The position numbers and the translations under genes were made by a program. From Actinomycetota bacterium (lineage in GTDB: Bacteria > Actinomycetota > Actinomycetes > Propionibacteriales > Nocardioidaceae), in contig WLIH01000137.1 of the NCBI GenBank assembly GCA_009702305.1, positions 1-7,040 of the forward strand: a stretch of DNA of 7,040 nt, given 5' to 3'. The notes beneath the pieces are model-generated. The model was not told where the DNA came from. It searched no databases and was given only the letters and a program-made list of their open reading frames with translations. This document shows positions 1-7,040 of the stretch, one piece after another. How positions within the stretch are numbered: the stretch's first letter is position 1; each line of letters begins with the position of its first letter.

Positions 1-1
1 C

Positions 2-280
2 CAGACGGTCAACCTCAACCGCCAGATCAAGGCCTACCAGGACGCCGGCTGCATGGTCATCGGCCTGGCTGCCGACGGCGAGGTCTCCCTGCCCACGCTC
101 GACCTGGCCGACGGTCCGCTCGTCGTGGTGATCGGCTCGGAGGGCAACGGCCTCTCGCGCCTGGTCGCGGAGAACTGCGACCAGCTGGTCTCCATCCCGA
201 TGGCCAACCAGCTCGAGTCGCTCAACGCCGGCGTCGCCGCCAGCGTCACGCTCTACGCGATCGCGCAGGCCCGCGCCTGA
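2..280 (+). CDS. rlmB: 23S rRNA 2'-O-methyltransferase, SpoU/TrmH family (RlmB-like), 3' part only
   Basis: The window opens inside this gene; 92 codons and the TGA stop are visible, and the reading frame is open to the left edge. The protein end shows the two hallmark C-terminal SpoU motifs. The first is the [13 protein letters not shown] stretch (about 131-169), which in this family binds S-adenosylmethionine in the trefoil knot. The second is the IPM...[10 protein letters not shown] stretch (about 194-244), with the conserved Ser-Leu-Asn. RlmB methylates the 2'-O of a conserved guanosine (G2251 in E. coli) in the peptidyl-transferase region of 23S rRNA. The paralogue TrmH (tRNA Gm18) and other SpoU enzymes share these motifs. 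The RlmB call rests on overall resemblance to actinobacterial RlmB ends, because the N-terminal substrate-binding domain lies outside the window. The next gene follows after 29 bp on the same strand, so the two may be co-transcribed. Confidence 0.85.
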   Translation, partial: QTVNLNRQIKAYQDAGCMVIGLAADGEVSLPTLDLADGPLVVVIGSEGNGLSRLVAENCDQLVSIPMANQLESLNAGVAASVTLYAIAQARA

Positions 281-309
281 GCCAGTCCGACCACCTCGCC
301 GCGGGTCGT

Positions 310-1863
310 GTGCCCCTGAGCGCGCCGGAGCGCGGGCTCAGCCACACGACCAGAGGCGTGCGGGCGGTGGCGTACGTCGCCACGTGGCTGGCGCTCTCCG
401 TGGTCGCGGCCACCGTCGTGTTCTTCCACAGCAGTGCCGAGGTGTCCCTGGCGAGCCACGACGCCGTCATCACCCCGACCACCACCGGCCAGGTGGTGCT
501 CCGCACCGGCCCGGTGCTGCCGGACCTGCGGATCGCCAGCGGGTCGCCGTTCGGGGTCGACGTCCGGCTCGGCAAGACCGACGCCACGAGCACCTCGGAC
601 CTGGTGCAGCGCTACGCCGTGATCGCGGTCAACCCCGACGGTCCGGAGGCCAAGGTGCGCGAGGCCCTCGCCGACCTGGCCTTCGACGCGGTGGTGCGCG
701 GCGCGGTGCTGGGGCTCGTGCCGCTCCTGGTCTGGCTGCTGATCGGGCGCTCGCGTCGACGTGAGCTGGGGGCGGCCGCCCGTTCGCGCGCCGGCGGGCT
801 CACGACCGCCCTGGTCGCGCTGATGGTCCTCGGCCTGTGGCAGCCGTGGCTGCCCGACGACGACACCGTCGATGCCGGACGCGACTGGATGGCGCTTGCC
901 GACTTCCTCGGTCCGACCGTGCCGGTGCCCGAGGAGCTCGACGGCATCGAGGTGCGCGGCGACGTCACCACCGACCAGACCCGTCGACTGATCGAGTCGG
1001 CCGTCGACACCTACGACAAGAGCCGCACCTTCTACGCGAGCGCCGCGGAGGCGGCTGCCCGGCTGGACCTGCGTCGGCCCGAGGACGGCGAGACGGTCGT
1101 CCTCCTCGTCTCGGATCGCCACGACAACATCCAGATGGACGCGGTCGCGCGGGCGATCGGGGACGCCGCCGGGGCGACGGCCGTCTTCGACGCCGGCGAC
1201 GACACCTCGACGGGCAAGACGTGGGAGGCGTTCTCCCTCGACTCGCTCACCGCGGCCTTCGACGACGGTCCGTACGCCGGCCAGCGCTACGGCGTGGCCG
1301 GCAACCACGACCACGGCACCTTCGTGCGCTCCTACCTCGCCGACCACGGCTGGACGATGCTCGACGGCGAGCCTGTCGACGGGCCGGCCGACGTGCGTTT
1401 GCTCGGGGTCGACGACCCGCGCTCGAGCGGGCTCGGCAGCTGGCGCGACGAGACCGGTCTGAGCTTCGACGAGGTCGGCAGCCGGCTCGCCGACGCCGCG
1501 TGCGCGGCCGAGGAGGCGGGAGAGCGCATCGGCACGGTGCTGGTCCACGACGCCAACCTCGGCGACGAGGCACTCGAGCGGGGCTGCGTCGATCTCGTGG
1601 TCGGCGGCCACCTGCACGTGCAGGAGTGGCCGGACCGGGTCGTGGGGGACGACGGCGATGTCGGCTGGACCTTCACGACCGGCACGACCGGCGGGGCGGC
1701 GTACGCCATCGCGATCGGGTCCAAGATCAAGCGCACCGCCCAGGTCAGCCTGCTCACCTACCGCGACGGCCGACCGGTCGGCATCCAGGCGGTCCAGCTG
1801 GAGACCAACGGCCGCTACCGCGTCGAGCGCTTCGTCGAGCTCGATCTCGCACCCGTCTCCTGA
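310..1863 (+). CDS. Membrane-anchored metallophosphoesterase
   Basis: This 517-residue protein has an N-terminal membrane part and a C-terminal calcineurin-like phosphoesterase domain. Hydrophobic segments lie at about residues 18-40, 128-146 and 162-181. Catalytic-domain motifs appear in the family order: Asp269-x-His271, Gly296-Asp297, Gly-Asn332-His333-Asp334, His413 (LVHD) and Gly-His434-Leu-His436. All the usual dinuclear-metal ligands are therefore present and it is probably active. The loop between segments 2 and 3 is basic (RSRRRE at about 147-152), which by the positive-inside rule puts it in the cytoplasm. Residues 41-127 and the catalytic domain would then face outward. The substrate is unknown; this superfamily includes phosphodiesterases, nucleotidases and lipid phosphatases. 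The start is uncertain: GTG at 310 has no good ribosome binding site, and GTG at 358 (residue 17), just before the first membrane segment, is a fair alternative. I see no convincing terminator after the stop. Confidence 0.85.
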   Translation: MPLSAPERGLSHTTRGVRAVAYVATWLALSVVAATVVFFHSSAEVSLASHDAVITPTTTGQVVLRTGPVLPDLRIASGSPFGVDVRLGKTDATSTSDLVQRYAVIAVNPDGPEAKVREALADLAFDAVVRGAVLGLVPLLVWLLIGRSRRRELGAAARSRAGGLTTALVALMVLGLWQPWLPDDDTVDAGRDWMALADFLGPTVPVPEELDGIEVRGDVTTDQTRRLIESAVDTYDKSRTFYASAAEAAARLDLRRPEDGETVVLLVSDRHDNIQMDAVARAIGDAAGATAVFDAGDDTSTGKTWEAFSLDSLTAAFDDGPYAGQRYGVAGNHDHGTFVRSYLADHGWTMLDGEPVDGPADVRLLGVDDPRSSGLGSWRDETGLSFDEVGSRLADAACAAEEAGERIGTVLVHDANLGDEALERGCVDLVVGGHLHVQEWPDRVVGDDGDVGWTFTTGTTGGAAYAIAIGSKIKRTAQVSLLTYRDGRPVGIQAVQLETNGRYRVERFVELDLAPVS

Positions 1864-1928
1864 GCCGCTCGGGCCGTCCCACCCACTGAACGGAAGTCTG
1901 GGGTGTGGTCCGCATCACCTTCATGCGT

Positions 1929-1934
1929 GATAAT
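1929..1934 (+). promoter_or_regulatory. Possible -10 promoter element of the ABC transporter operon
   Basis: GATAAT, preceded by T to give TGATAAT, is one base from the TATAAT consensus and lies in a locally AT-rich patch (about 1919-1962) of an otherwise very GC-rich window. No good -35 box sits 16-18 bp upstream; the best-spaced hexamer, TGGTCC at 1906-1911, is poor. Transcription would start near 1940, inside the palindrome at 1939-1962, a layout suited to repression. This is a motif-based inference only. Confidence 0.35.
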
Positions 1935-1938
1935 CGTT

Positions 1939-1962
1939 AGAACTAGTACCTGTTCTAGTTCT
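1939..1962. promoter_or_regulatory. Near-palindromic operator candidate, TetR-family/KstR-like
   Basis: The arms AGAACTAG (1939-1946) and CTAGTTCT (1955-1962) are perfect reverse complements. In the middle, TAC and GTT flank a CT centre, so 10 of the 12 base pairs across the dyad match. The core at 1944-1957, TAGTACCTGTTCTA, fits the published KstR pattern TnnAACnnGTTnnA except for one base (T for A at 1947). KstR is the TetR-family repressor of steroid and cholesterol catabolism in mycobacteria and relatives. The site lies between a possible -10 box and the Shine-Dalgarno of the substrate-binding protein gene, where a bound repressor would block transcription. The palindrome is seen directly; the identity of its regulator is inferred, and other TetR-family regulators use similar sites. 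Confidence 0.6.
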
Positions 1963-1969
1963 GGGAGGA
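1963..1969 (+). promoter_or_regulatory. Shine-Dalgarno of the substrate-binding protein gene
   Basis: GGGAGGA is a near-ideal match to the 16S rRNA anti-Shine-Dalgarno. Its GGAGG core (1964-1968) ends 5 bases before GTG at 1974 and fixes that GTG as the start. The signal peptide begins immediately after it, which agrees. It abuts the operator palindrome. Confidence 0.8.
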
Positions 1970-1973
1970 ACCT

Positions 1974-3458
1974 GTGTCTCGTCCGAGCGCTGTCCGCGCG
2001 CGTGTCCGTCGCCCTGCTACCACCCTCGCCGTCGGCGCGCTGGTGCTGGCGCTGGCCGCCTGCGGCTCCCAGCTCGACCCCGACCAGGTCGCCGGTCAGA
2101 CCGGCGTGGGCGGCACGACCGAGGCAGGTGGCATCCCCGGCACCGACGGCAGCGTGCCCGGCACCGACGGCGGCGCGACCGGCGGCACGGGCGGCACGAC
2201 CGGTGGCACCACGGGCGGCACGACCGGTGGCACCACGGGCGGCACGACCGGTGGCACCACGGGTGGCACCGAGGGCACCGGAGAGAACTCCGCCACCGGC
2301 GGCACCAAGGCCGGCAGCTGCGACGGGTTCAAGAACTCCACCGGCATCACCGACGACGAGATCACCATCGGCAACGCCGCCGACATCTCCGGCCCGGTGC
2401 CGGGGCTCTTCGAGGCCGCGCAGGACGCGACAAAGGCGTACGTCGCCTACTTCAACGCCACCAACTCCGACGGCATCTGCGGCCGCAAGCTCGTGCTCAA
2501 GTCCTACGACAACCGCACCGACGCCGCCGCGGACCAGCAGAACTACTCCGACGCCTGCCAGAACGTCTTCGCGATGGTCGGCTCCATGTCGGCCTTCGAC
2601 TCCGGTGGCGCCGAGACCACCGAGGAGTGCGGCCTGCCCGACATCCGCTCGGCTGCGGTCACGGCCGACCGTCAGGCGTGCGGCACCTGCTACGGCGCCC
2701 AGTCGACGATCGCCAACGAGTTCGAGAACGCCGTCGCCGACTACGTGCTGAAGAACTTCCCCGACGCTGCCAAGAGCGCCGCGATGCTCTACATCAACGC
2801 CGGTGCGGCCGCCGAGAACGGTCAGCTCCAGCCGAAGGCGATGACCAAGCGCGGCATGACGTTCAAGTACGTCCAGGGCATCGATGTCGCCGAGTTCAAC
2901 TACGCGCCGTTCGTCCAGCAGCTCAAGGACCGCGACATCAAGTACGTCCAGATCCTCGGCGCGACCCCGCAGTTCGTGCGGATGGCGCAGGCGATGCAGC
3001 AGCAGGACTACAAGCCCGACGTGCTGATGTTCGACCCGACGGCGTACACCAAGGACTTCCTCGCCAGCGGGGGCTCGGCGGTCGAGGGCGCGACGATGTT
3101 CATCAACTTCGTGCCGTTCGAGGAGGCCAGCAAGAGCCCCGAGACGGCGCTCTACCTCAACTGGCTCCAGCAGGTGAAGCCCGGCGCGGAGCCGACGTTC
3201 TTCGGTCTCTTCGCCTGGTCGGCGGCGCGGCTCTTCGTCGAGCGCTCGATCGCCCTCGGCGGCAAGCTCTCGCGCGCCACCCTGCTGCAGGAGATCTCCA
3301 AGGTCGACAACTGGACCGCCAACGACCTGCACTCCCGTCAGCACGTGGGTCCGCGCCACACGGGCGACGGCTGGCGCTTCATCCAGGTCAAGGGCGGCAA
3401 GTGGGTCCCGGTCGGCGGGACCTCGTACAACTACGCCGGCTACACGACGGTCAGCTGA
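1974..3458 (+). CDS. ABC transporter substrate-binding lipoprotein, branched-chain amino acid (LivJ/LivK) type
   Basis: This 494-residue protein should capture the transported ligand outside the membrane and deliver it to the permease encoded next. It begins with an Arg-rich n-region (R3-R13), a hydrophobic stretch (about 18-29) and a lipobox Leu27-Ala-Ala-Cys30, so Cys30 is predicted to be lipidated after signal peptidase II cleavage. Residues 31-114 form a low-complexity Gly/Thr linker that includes six GGTT units at 73-96. The type 1 periplasmic-binding fold (Peripla_BP_6-like) runs from about 115 to 490; ITIGNAADISGPVPG (130-144) is the family's typical first strand and ligand loop. Six cysteines remain besides Cys30 (116, 169, 195, 219, 236, 239), plausible as disulfides outside the cell. 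The family binds amino acids, but also amides, urea and aromatic or aliphatic carboxylates, so the ligand is not determined. The start is a GTG with a strong Shine-Dalgarno. Confidence 0.92.
   Translation: MSRPSAVRARVRRPATTLAVGALVLALAACGSQLDPDQVAGQTGVGGTTEAGGIPGTDGSVPGTDGGATGGTGGTTGGTTGGTTGGTTGGTTGGTTGGTEGTGENSATGGTKAGSCDGFKNSTGITDDEITIGNAADISGPVPGLFEAAQDATKAYVAYFNATNSDGICGRKLVLKSYDNRTDAAADQQNYSDACQNVFAMVGSMSAFDSGGAETTEECGLPDIRSAAVTADRQACGTCYGAQSTIANEFENAVADYVLKNFPDAAKSAAMLYINAGAAAENGQLQPKAMTKRGMTFKYVQGIDVAEFNYAPFVQQLKDRDIKYVQILGATPQFVRMAQAMQQQDYKPDVLMFDPTAYTKDFLASGGSAVEGATMFINFVPFEEASKSPETALYLNWLQQVKPGAEPTFFGLFAWSAARLFVERSIALGGKLSRATLLQEISKVDNWTANDLHSRQHVGPRHTGDGWRFIQVKGGKWVPVGGTSYNYAGYTTVS
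2190..2270 (+). repeat. In-frame 24-bp tandem repeat encoding a Gly-Gly-Thr-Thr linker
   Basis: Three identical 24-bp units lie at 2190-2213, 2214-2237 and 2238-2261, followed by a partial fourth (2262-2270). Each unit is two 12-bp halves, GGCGGCACGACC then GGTGGCACCACG. Both encode Gly-Gly-Thr-Thr with different synonymous codons. The repeated unit is therefore 24 bp at DNA level although the protein period is 4 residues. Being a multiple of 3, gain or loss of a unit would change only the linker length (residues 73-99) of the lipoprotein. Confidence 0.9.
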
Positions 3459-3502
3459 TGACCGCCGCCGAGCACTCCATCGCACCCCCCGTCGGAGGCT
3501 GA
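3458..3502 (+). CDS. Possible 14-residue ORF between lipoprotein and permease genes
   Basis: An ATG overlaps the stop of the substrate-binding protein gene (TGATG, 3456-3460) and opens a 14-codon frame (MTAAEHSIAPPVGG) ending at TGA 3500-3502, 4 bases before the permease GTG. The Shine-Dalgarno of the permease lies inside its last codons. It has no clear Shine-Dalgarno of its own and would depend on ribosomes finishing the upstream gene. It may be chance; if translated it could keep ribosomes moving to the permease start. No function is claimed for the peptide. Confidence 0.2.
   Translation: MTAAEHSIAPPVGG
3494..3498 (+). promoter_or_regulatory. Shine-Dalgarno of the fused permease gene
   Basis: GGAGG ends 8 bases before GTG at 3507 and supports that start. 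The membrane protein begins at once with the LivH-like first helix, so no upstream extension is needed. Confidence 0.75.
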
Positions 3503-3506
3503 ACCC

Positions 3507-5531
3507 GTGAGCTCGTTCATCGCGTACACCATCTTCGGTCTGTTCAGCGGCGCGGCGTATGCCATCGCGGCGAGCGGGCTCACGCTGACCTACACCACGA
3601 CGCGGGTCTTCAACATCGCCCACGGCGCCCTCGGCATGGTGATGTCGTTCGTGTTCTGGGACTTCAGCGTGCGGCAGGGGATGCCGACGTTGCTGGCGCT
3701 GTTCCTGGTGCTCTTCGTGGTGGCGCCGGCGATCGGGTGGTTCATCCAGCGCTTCATCGCGCGTGGTCTGGGCGAGGGTCCGGTCTCGGTGTCGCTGGTG
3801 GTCACCGTCGCCCTGCTGGTGGGCTGCATCGGTGCGGCGACGCAGATCTGGCCGCCGGAGTCGCGCACGGTGCTGCCGTTCATGGTCGAGCGCAGCGTCA
3901 CGGTGGCGGGCACCAACGTCTCGGCTCACCAGATCATCACGGTGCTGCTCGCGGTCGCGGTCGCGGTCGGCCTCTATCTCCTGCTCAACCGCACCCGGAT
4001 CGGCACGGCGATGCGGGCCTCGGTCGACAACCCCGAGCTGCTCAAGCTCTTCGGTGGCAAGCCGGAGTCCGTGGCGGCGCTGTCGTGGGCGATCGGCACC
4101 TCGCTGGCCGCATTGGCCGGCATCCTGCTCGTCTCGCAGGTCGGGCTCGACTACTACGCCCTGACTCTGCTGGTGATCAACGCCTACGCCGCCGCACTCT
4201 TCGGGCGCTTGAAGTCGCTGCCGCTGACGTTCGCGGGCGGCATGGCGCTGGGTCTGATCGAGGCCTACTCGAAGGGCTACCTGCCCACCGACGGCTTGTT
4301 GAGCAAGGTCGGCAACGTGATCGCGCCGTTGTTCCTGTTCGCCGTGATCGTGCTGATGCCCCAGTCGCAGCTGCGCATCGGCCAGGTCAAGGGCATCGTG
4401 ACCGCTCCGGTGCCGTCGTTCACCAAGTCGGTCTCGTGGGGTGTCGGCCTGTTCGTGGTGACGCTGCTCTTCACCGCCGGCATGGCCGATGCCGACCTGC
4501 TGCTGATCGGCACGGCGGCGACGTACGCGATGGTGATGCTGTCGCTGGTGCTGCTGACGGGCTACGGCGGGCACGTGTCGCTGGCGCAGTTCACCTTCGC
4601 CGGGGTCGGTGCGTTGGCCTACGCCAAGCTCGATGCCCCCAACCTGGGCGGGTTGTTCCTCGCCGCGCTGATCGCCGCCGGCGTCGGCGCCCTGGTCGCG
4701 CTGCCGGTGATCCGGCTGACCGGTCTCTACCTCGCCCTGTCGACGCTGGCGTTCGCGGTGCTGATGGACAAGCTGCTCTTCCAGGCCGACTTCGCCTTCG
4801 GCTTCGGCGGCACGCTCGACGCCGAGCGGCTCTCGCTGCTGGGACGCCAGGTCGAGTCGACCCAGGGCTACGTGATGGTCATGGTCGCGTTCTTCGTGCT
4901 CACCGGGGTGCTGCTGCTGGTGCTGCGCCGCGGCGTGCTGGGTCGCCTGCTGATCGCGATGCGCGACAGCCCGGCCGCGTGCGGCACCCTCGGTCTGGAC
5001 ATGCGGTGGTTCCGGGTGGGGCTGTTCGGCCTCTCGGCCGGCATGGCCGGTCTGGCGGGCGCCCTCTTCGCCGGACTGCGCGGCACCGTCGGTGCGGCCG
5101 ACTTCCAGTTCTTCGCCTCGCTGCCGCTGCTGCTGCTCGCCGTCGTCTTCGGCGTCACCTCGGTCACCGGTGCGGTGCTCGGTGGCATCGGTCTGATGCA
5201 GCTGCCGGTGCTCCAGTCGGACCACCCCTCGATCGGCGGCCTGTTCTTCGTCTTCATCGCGGTCGCCGCGATCGCGCTCGCGCGTGACCCCAACGGCATC
5301 GCCAACGTGCTCTTCAAGAGCGGGCACTGGCTCGACCGCAGATACGGCACCCAGGTCCGTGCCGCCATCCCGATCCTGCCCACCCGGCCGCCGTCGCGAG
5401 ACGACTCGGGCGATTCGCCGGACGCGGGCGGTCCGGGGCACCACCATGGTGAGCATGGTCACAGCCACGCGGGCGACCCGGTCGTCGTGACGCAGGAGGA
5501 GGTGGGAGCGCATGTCGCTACTCGAGGTTGA
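3507..5531 (+). CDS. Fused LivH-LivM branched-chain amino acid-type ABC permease
   Basis: This 674-residue protein carries both membrane subunits of a Liv-type importer in one chain. Residues 1 to about 290 resemble LivH: FNIAHGALGM at 35-44 is the LivH signature near the second helix, and NRTRIGTAMRA (161-171) belongs to the cytoplasmic loop that contacts an ATPase. Residues about 305-610 resemble LivM: TGYGGHVSLAQFTFAG (351-366) is the LivM hallmark and RRGVLGRLLIAMRDSP (474-489) is the matching coupling loop. A hydrophilic tail (about 612-674) includes a His cluster at 645-654 with six His in ten residues (HHHGEHGHSH). Separate LivH and LivM are each about 300 residues, so the length fits a clean fusion with no loss. 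There is no stop or frameshift at the junction. The gene overlaps the next by 20 bp. Confidence 0.93.
   Translation: MSSFIAYTIFGLFSGAAYAIAASGLTLTYTTTRVFNIAHGALGMVMSFVFWDFSVRQGMPTLLALFLVLFVVAPAIGWFIQRFIARGLGEGPVSVSLVVTVALLVGCIGAATQIWPPESRTVLPFMVERSVTVAGTNVSAHQIITVLLAVAVAVGLYLLLNRTRIGTAMRASVDNPELLKLFGGKPESVAALSWAIGTSLAALAGILLVSQVGLDYYALTLLVINAYAAALFGRLKSLPLTFAGGMALGLIEAYSKGYLPTDGLLSKVGNVIAPLFLFAVIVLMPQSQLRIGQVKGIVTAPVPSFTKSVSWGVGLFVVTLLFTAGMADADLLLIGTAATYAMVMLSLVLLTGYGGHVSLAQFTFAGVGALAYAKLDAPNLGGLFLAALIAAGVGALVALPVIRLTGLYLALSTLAFAVLMDKLLFQADFAFGFGGTLDAERLSLLGRQVESTQGYVMVMVAFFVLTGVLLLVLRRGVLGRLLIAMRDSPAACGTLGLDMRWFRVGLFGLSAGMAGLAGALFAGLRGTVGAADFQFFASLPLLLLAVVFGVTSVTGAVLGGIGLMQLPVLQSDHPSIGGLFFVFIAVAAIALARDPNGIANVLFKSGHWLDRRYGTQVRAAIPILPTRPPSRDDSGDSPDAGGPGHHHGEHGHSHAGDPVVVTQEEVGAHVATRG
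5494..5508 (+). promoter_or_regulatory. Shine-Dalgarno of the LivG-type ATPase gene, inside the permease gene
   Basis: The purine-rich run AGGAGGAGGTGGGAG contains several possible Shine-Dalgarno cores; GGAGG at 5498-5502 ends 9 bases before ATG 5512. It lies within the last permease codons, so the ATPase start is probably translationally coupled to permease translation. Confidence 0.7.
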
Positions 5532-6350
5532 GCACGTGGTGGTCCAGTTCGGTGGGGTCACCGCGGTCAACGAGGCCGCCTTCGCGATCGACGCCGGGCG
5601 GGTGACCGGTCTGATCGGTCCCAACGGCGCAGGCAAGACGACCTGCTTCAACGTGATCAGCGGTCTGCAGCGCCCGACGCGCGGCAAGGTCCACTTCGAG
5701 GGCAAGAACGTCACCCGCATGGGCGTGCACCGTCGCGCCAAGCGCGGCATGGCGCGCACCTTCCAGCGCCTCGAGGCCTTCGGATCCCTGACGGTGCGCG
5801 ACAACGTGCGCGTGGCCCACGACATCAGCCAGGGTCTGGGCGGGATCGTGCGTCCGTCGAAGTCCGACGTCGACGCGCTGCTCGAGCGCGTCGGCATCGC
5901 GGAGTACGCCGCCGAGCGCGCCGACTCCATCCCGACCGGCACCGCGCGGCTGCTCGAGCTGGCCCGCTGCCTGGCGGGCGACCCGAAGCTGCTGCTGCTC
6001 GACGAGCCGTCCTCGGGCCTCGACGAGACGGAGACCGACGCCTTCGGCGAGCTGCTGCGCGACCTGGCCGCCGAGGGTCGCGGGATCTTGATGGTCGAGC
6101 ACGACATGGATCTGGTCATGGGTGTCTGCGACGAGATCCACGTCCTGGACTTCGGCTCGATCATCGCCTCGGGCGACCCGGCCGCCGTACGCGCCAACCC
6201 GTTGGTGCAGAAGGCCTACCTCGGTTACTCCGACGAGGGCCCGGCGGTGCCGGAGGGCTCGATCGAGGAGACCCGCACCGACCTGCCGGTGATCGACGAG
6301 ACCACCACCCTGCCCGTGGTCGACCCGGCTGCGGTCCAGGAGGCCACGCG

Positions 6351-6354
<4 letters not shown>
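5512..6354 (+). CDS. ABC transporter ATP-binding protein, LivG type
   Basis: This 280-residue cytoplasmic ATPase should power the importer together with the LivF-type protein encoded next. Visible motifs are Walker A GPNGAGKTT (36-44), Q-loop Gln85 (RTFQRL), Walker B LLLLD (160-164) with catalytic Glu165, D-loop SSGLD (167-171) and switch His197 (MVEHDMD). The C-terminal DFGSIIASGDPAAVRANPLV stretch (213-232) is typical of LivG. The ABC signature is atypical: where LSxGQ is usual, residues 140-145 read IPTGTA. I recall similar PTG-type signatures in some actinobacterial Liv-like ATPases, so this may be a subfamily trait. About 40 residues beyond the usual LivG end (241-280) form an acidic, Thr/Pro-rich tail of unknown role. 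The start overlaps the permease gene by 20 bp and the stop shares ATGA with the next start. Confidence 0.92.
6338..6343 (+). promoter_or_regulatory. Shine-Dalgarno of the LivF-type ATPase gene
   Basis: AGGAGG ends 7 bases before ATG 6351, near-optimal spacing. It lies in the last codons of the LivG-type gene and supports the ATGA-overlapping start. Confidence 0.75.

Positions 6355-7040
<686 letters not shown>

Noticed and set aside
253..1617. A 454-codon open frame on the - strand opposite the phosphoesterase gene
   Set aside because: The + strand frame carries all metallophosphoesterase motifs in order; the antisense translation is low-complexity with no recognisable domain.
837..1889. A 350-codon + strand frame overlapping the phosphoesterase gene in another phase
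   Set aside because: It is an Arg/Gly-rich shadow frame without motifs; the phosphoesterase frame accounts for this region.
1861..1900. Possible transcription terminator after the phosphoesterase gene
   Set aside because: Short GC complementarities exist, but I found no stable long stem and no T run. A terminator may still be present, but I cannot support one.
2190..2270. Tandem repeats considered as a CRISPR array or iteron-like binding sites
   Set aside because: The units are contiguous with no spacers, exactly in phase with the reading frame, and encode a regular Gly-Thr linker in a lipoprotein. A coding explanation is sufficient.
2096..2386. Antisense frame encoding Pro-Pro-Val repeats
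   Set aside because: It is only the reverse reading of the Gly-Gly-Thr-Thr linker repeat.
1815..6197. A 1460-codon open frame on the - strand spanning most of the ABC operon
   Set aside because: It lies antisense to four genes with clear family motifs. Its translation is rich in Arg, Gly, Glu, His and Gln with no recognisable domain. Long antisense frames are expected in DNA with strong G/C third-position bias, where antisense stop codons are rare.

Overview
The window is GC-rich throughout, with strongly G/C-biased third codon positions and frequent GTG starts. Every convincing gene lies on the + strand. Protein style and base composition suggest a high-GC actinobacterium, most likely Nocardioides or a relative in the Propionibacteriales. 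That placement is inference from composition and family resemblance, not from a marker gene.

Layout: (1) At the left edge (2-280) is the C-terminal end of a SpoU/TrmH-family 2'-O-methyltransferase that looks like RlmB (23S rRNA). (2) It is followed after 29 bp by a membrane-anchored metallophosphoesterase (310-1863) with three predicted membrane segments and a probably extracytoplasmic catalytic domain. (3) A 110-bp non-coding gap (1864-1973) holds the only clear regulatory region: a possible -10 element, then a 24-bp near-palindrome resembling TetR-family (KstR-like) operators, then a strong Shine-Dalgarno. (4) From 1974 to the right edge runs a complete branched-chain amino acid-type (Liv/HAAT family) ABC transporter operon: a lipoprotein substrate-binding protein with a Gly-Thr repeat linker, a LivH-LivM permease fused into one 674-residue chain with a His-rich tail, a LivG-type ATPase, and a LivF-type ATPase cut by the window edge only a few residues short of its usual length.

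How the genes work together: the lipoprotein captures the ligand outside the membrane, the fused permease forms the channel, and LivG plus LivF form the ATP-driven motor. The genes are tightly packed, with 48 bp between the first two, then a 20-bp overlap, then an ATGA overlap. This points to one transcript and translational coupling. The substrate cannot be read from sequence. The KstR-like operator leaves open that it is a lipid- or steroid-derived acid or another carboxylate rather than leucine, isoleucine or valine.

I see no mobile element, CRISPR array, tRNA, rRNA or defence locus, and no wholly new system. The points most worth checking are the operator, the His-rich tail of the fused permease, the lopsided ATP-site motifs of the two ATPases, and the in-phase 24-bp repeats in the lipoprotein linker.
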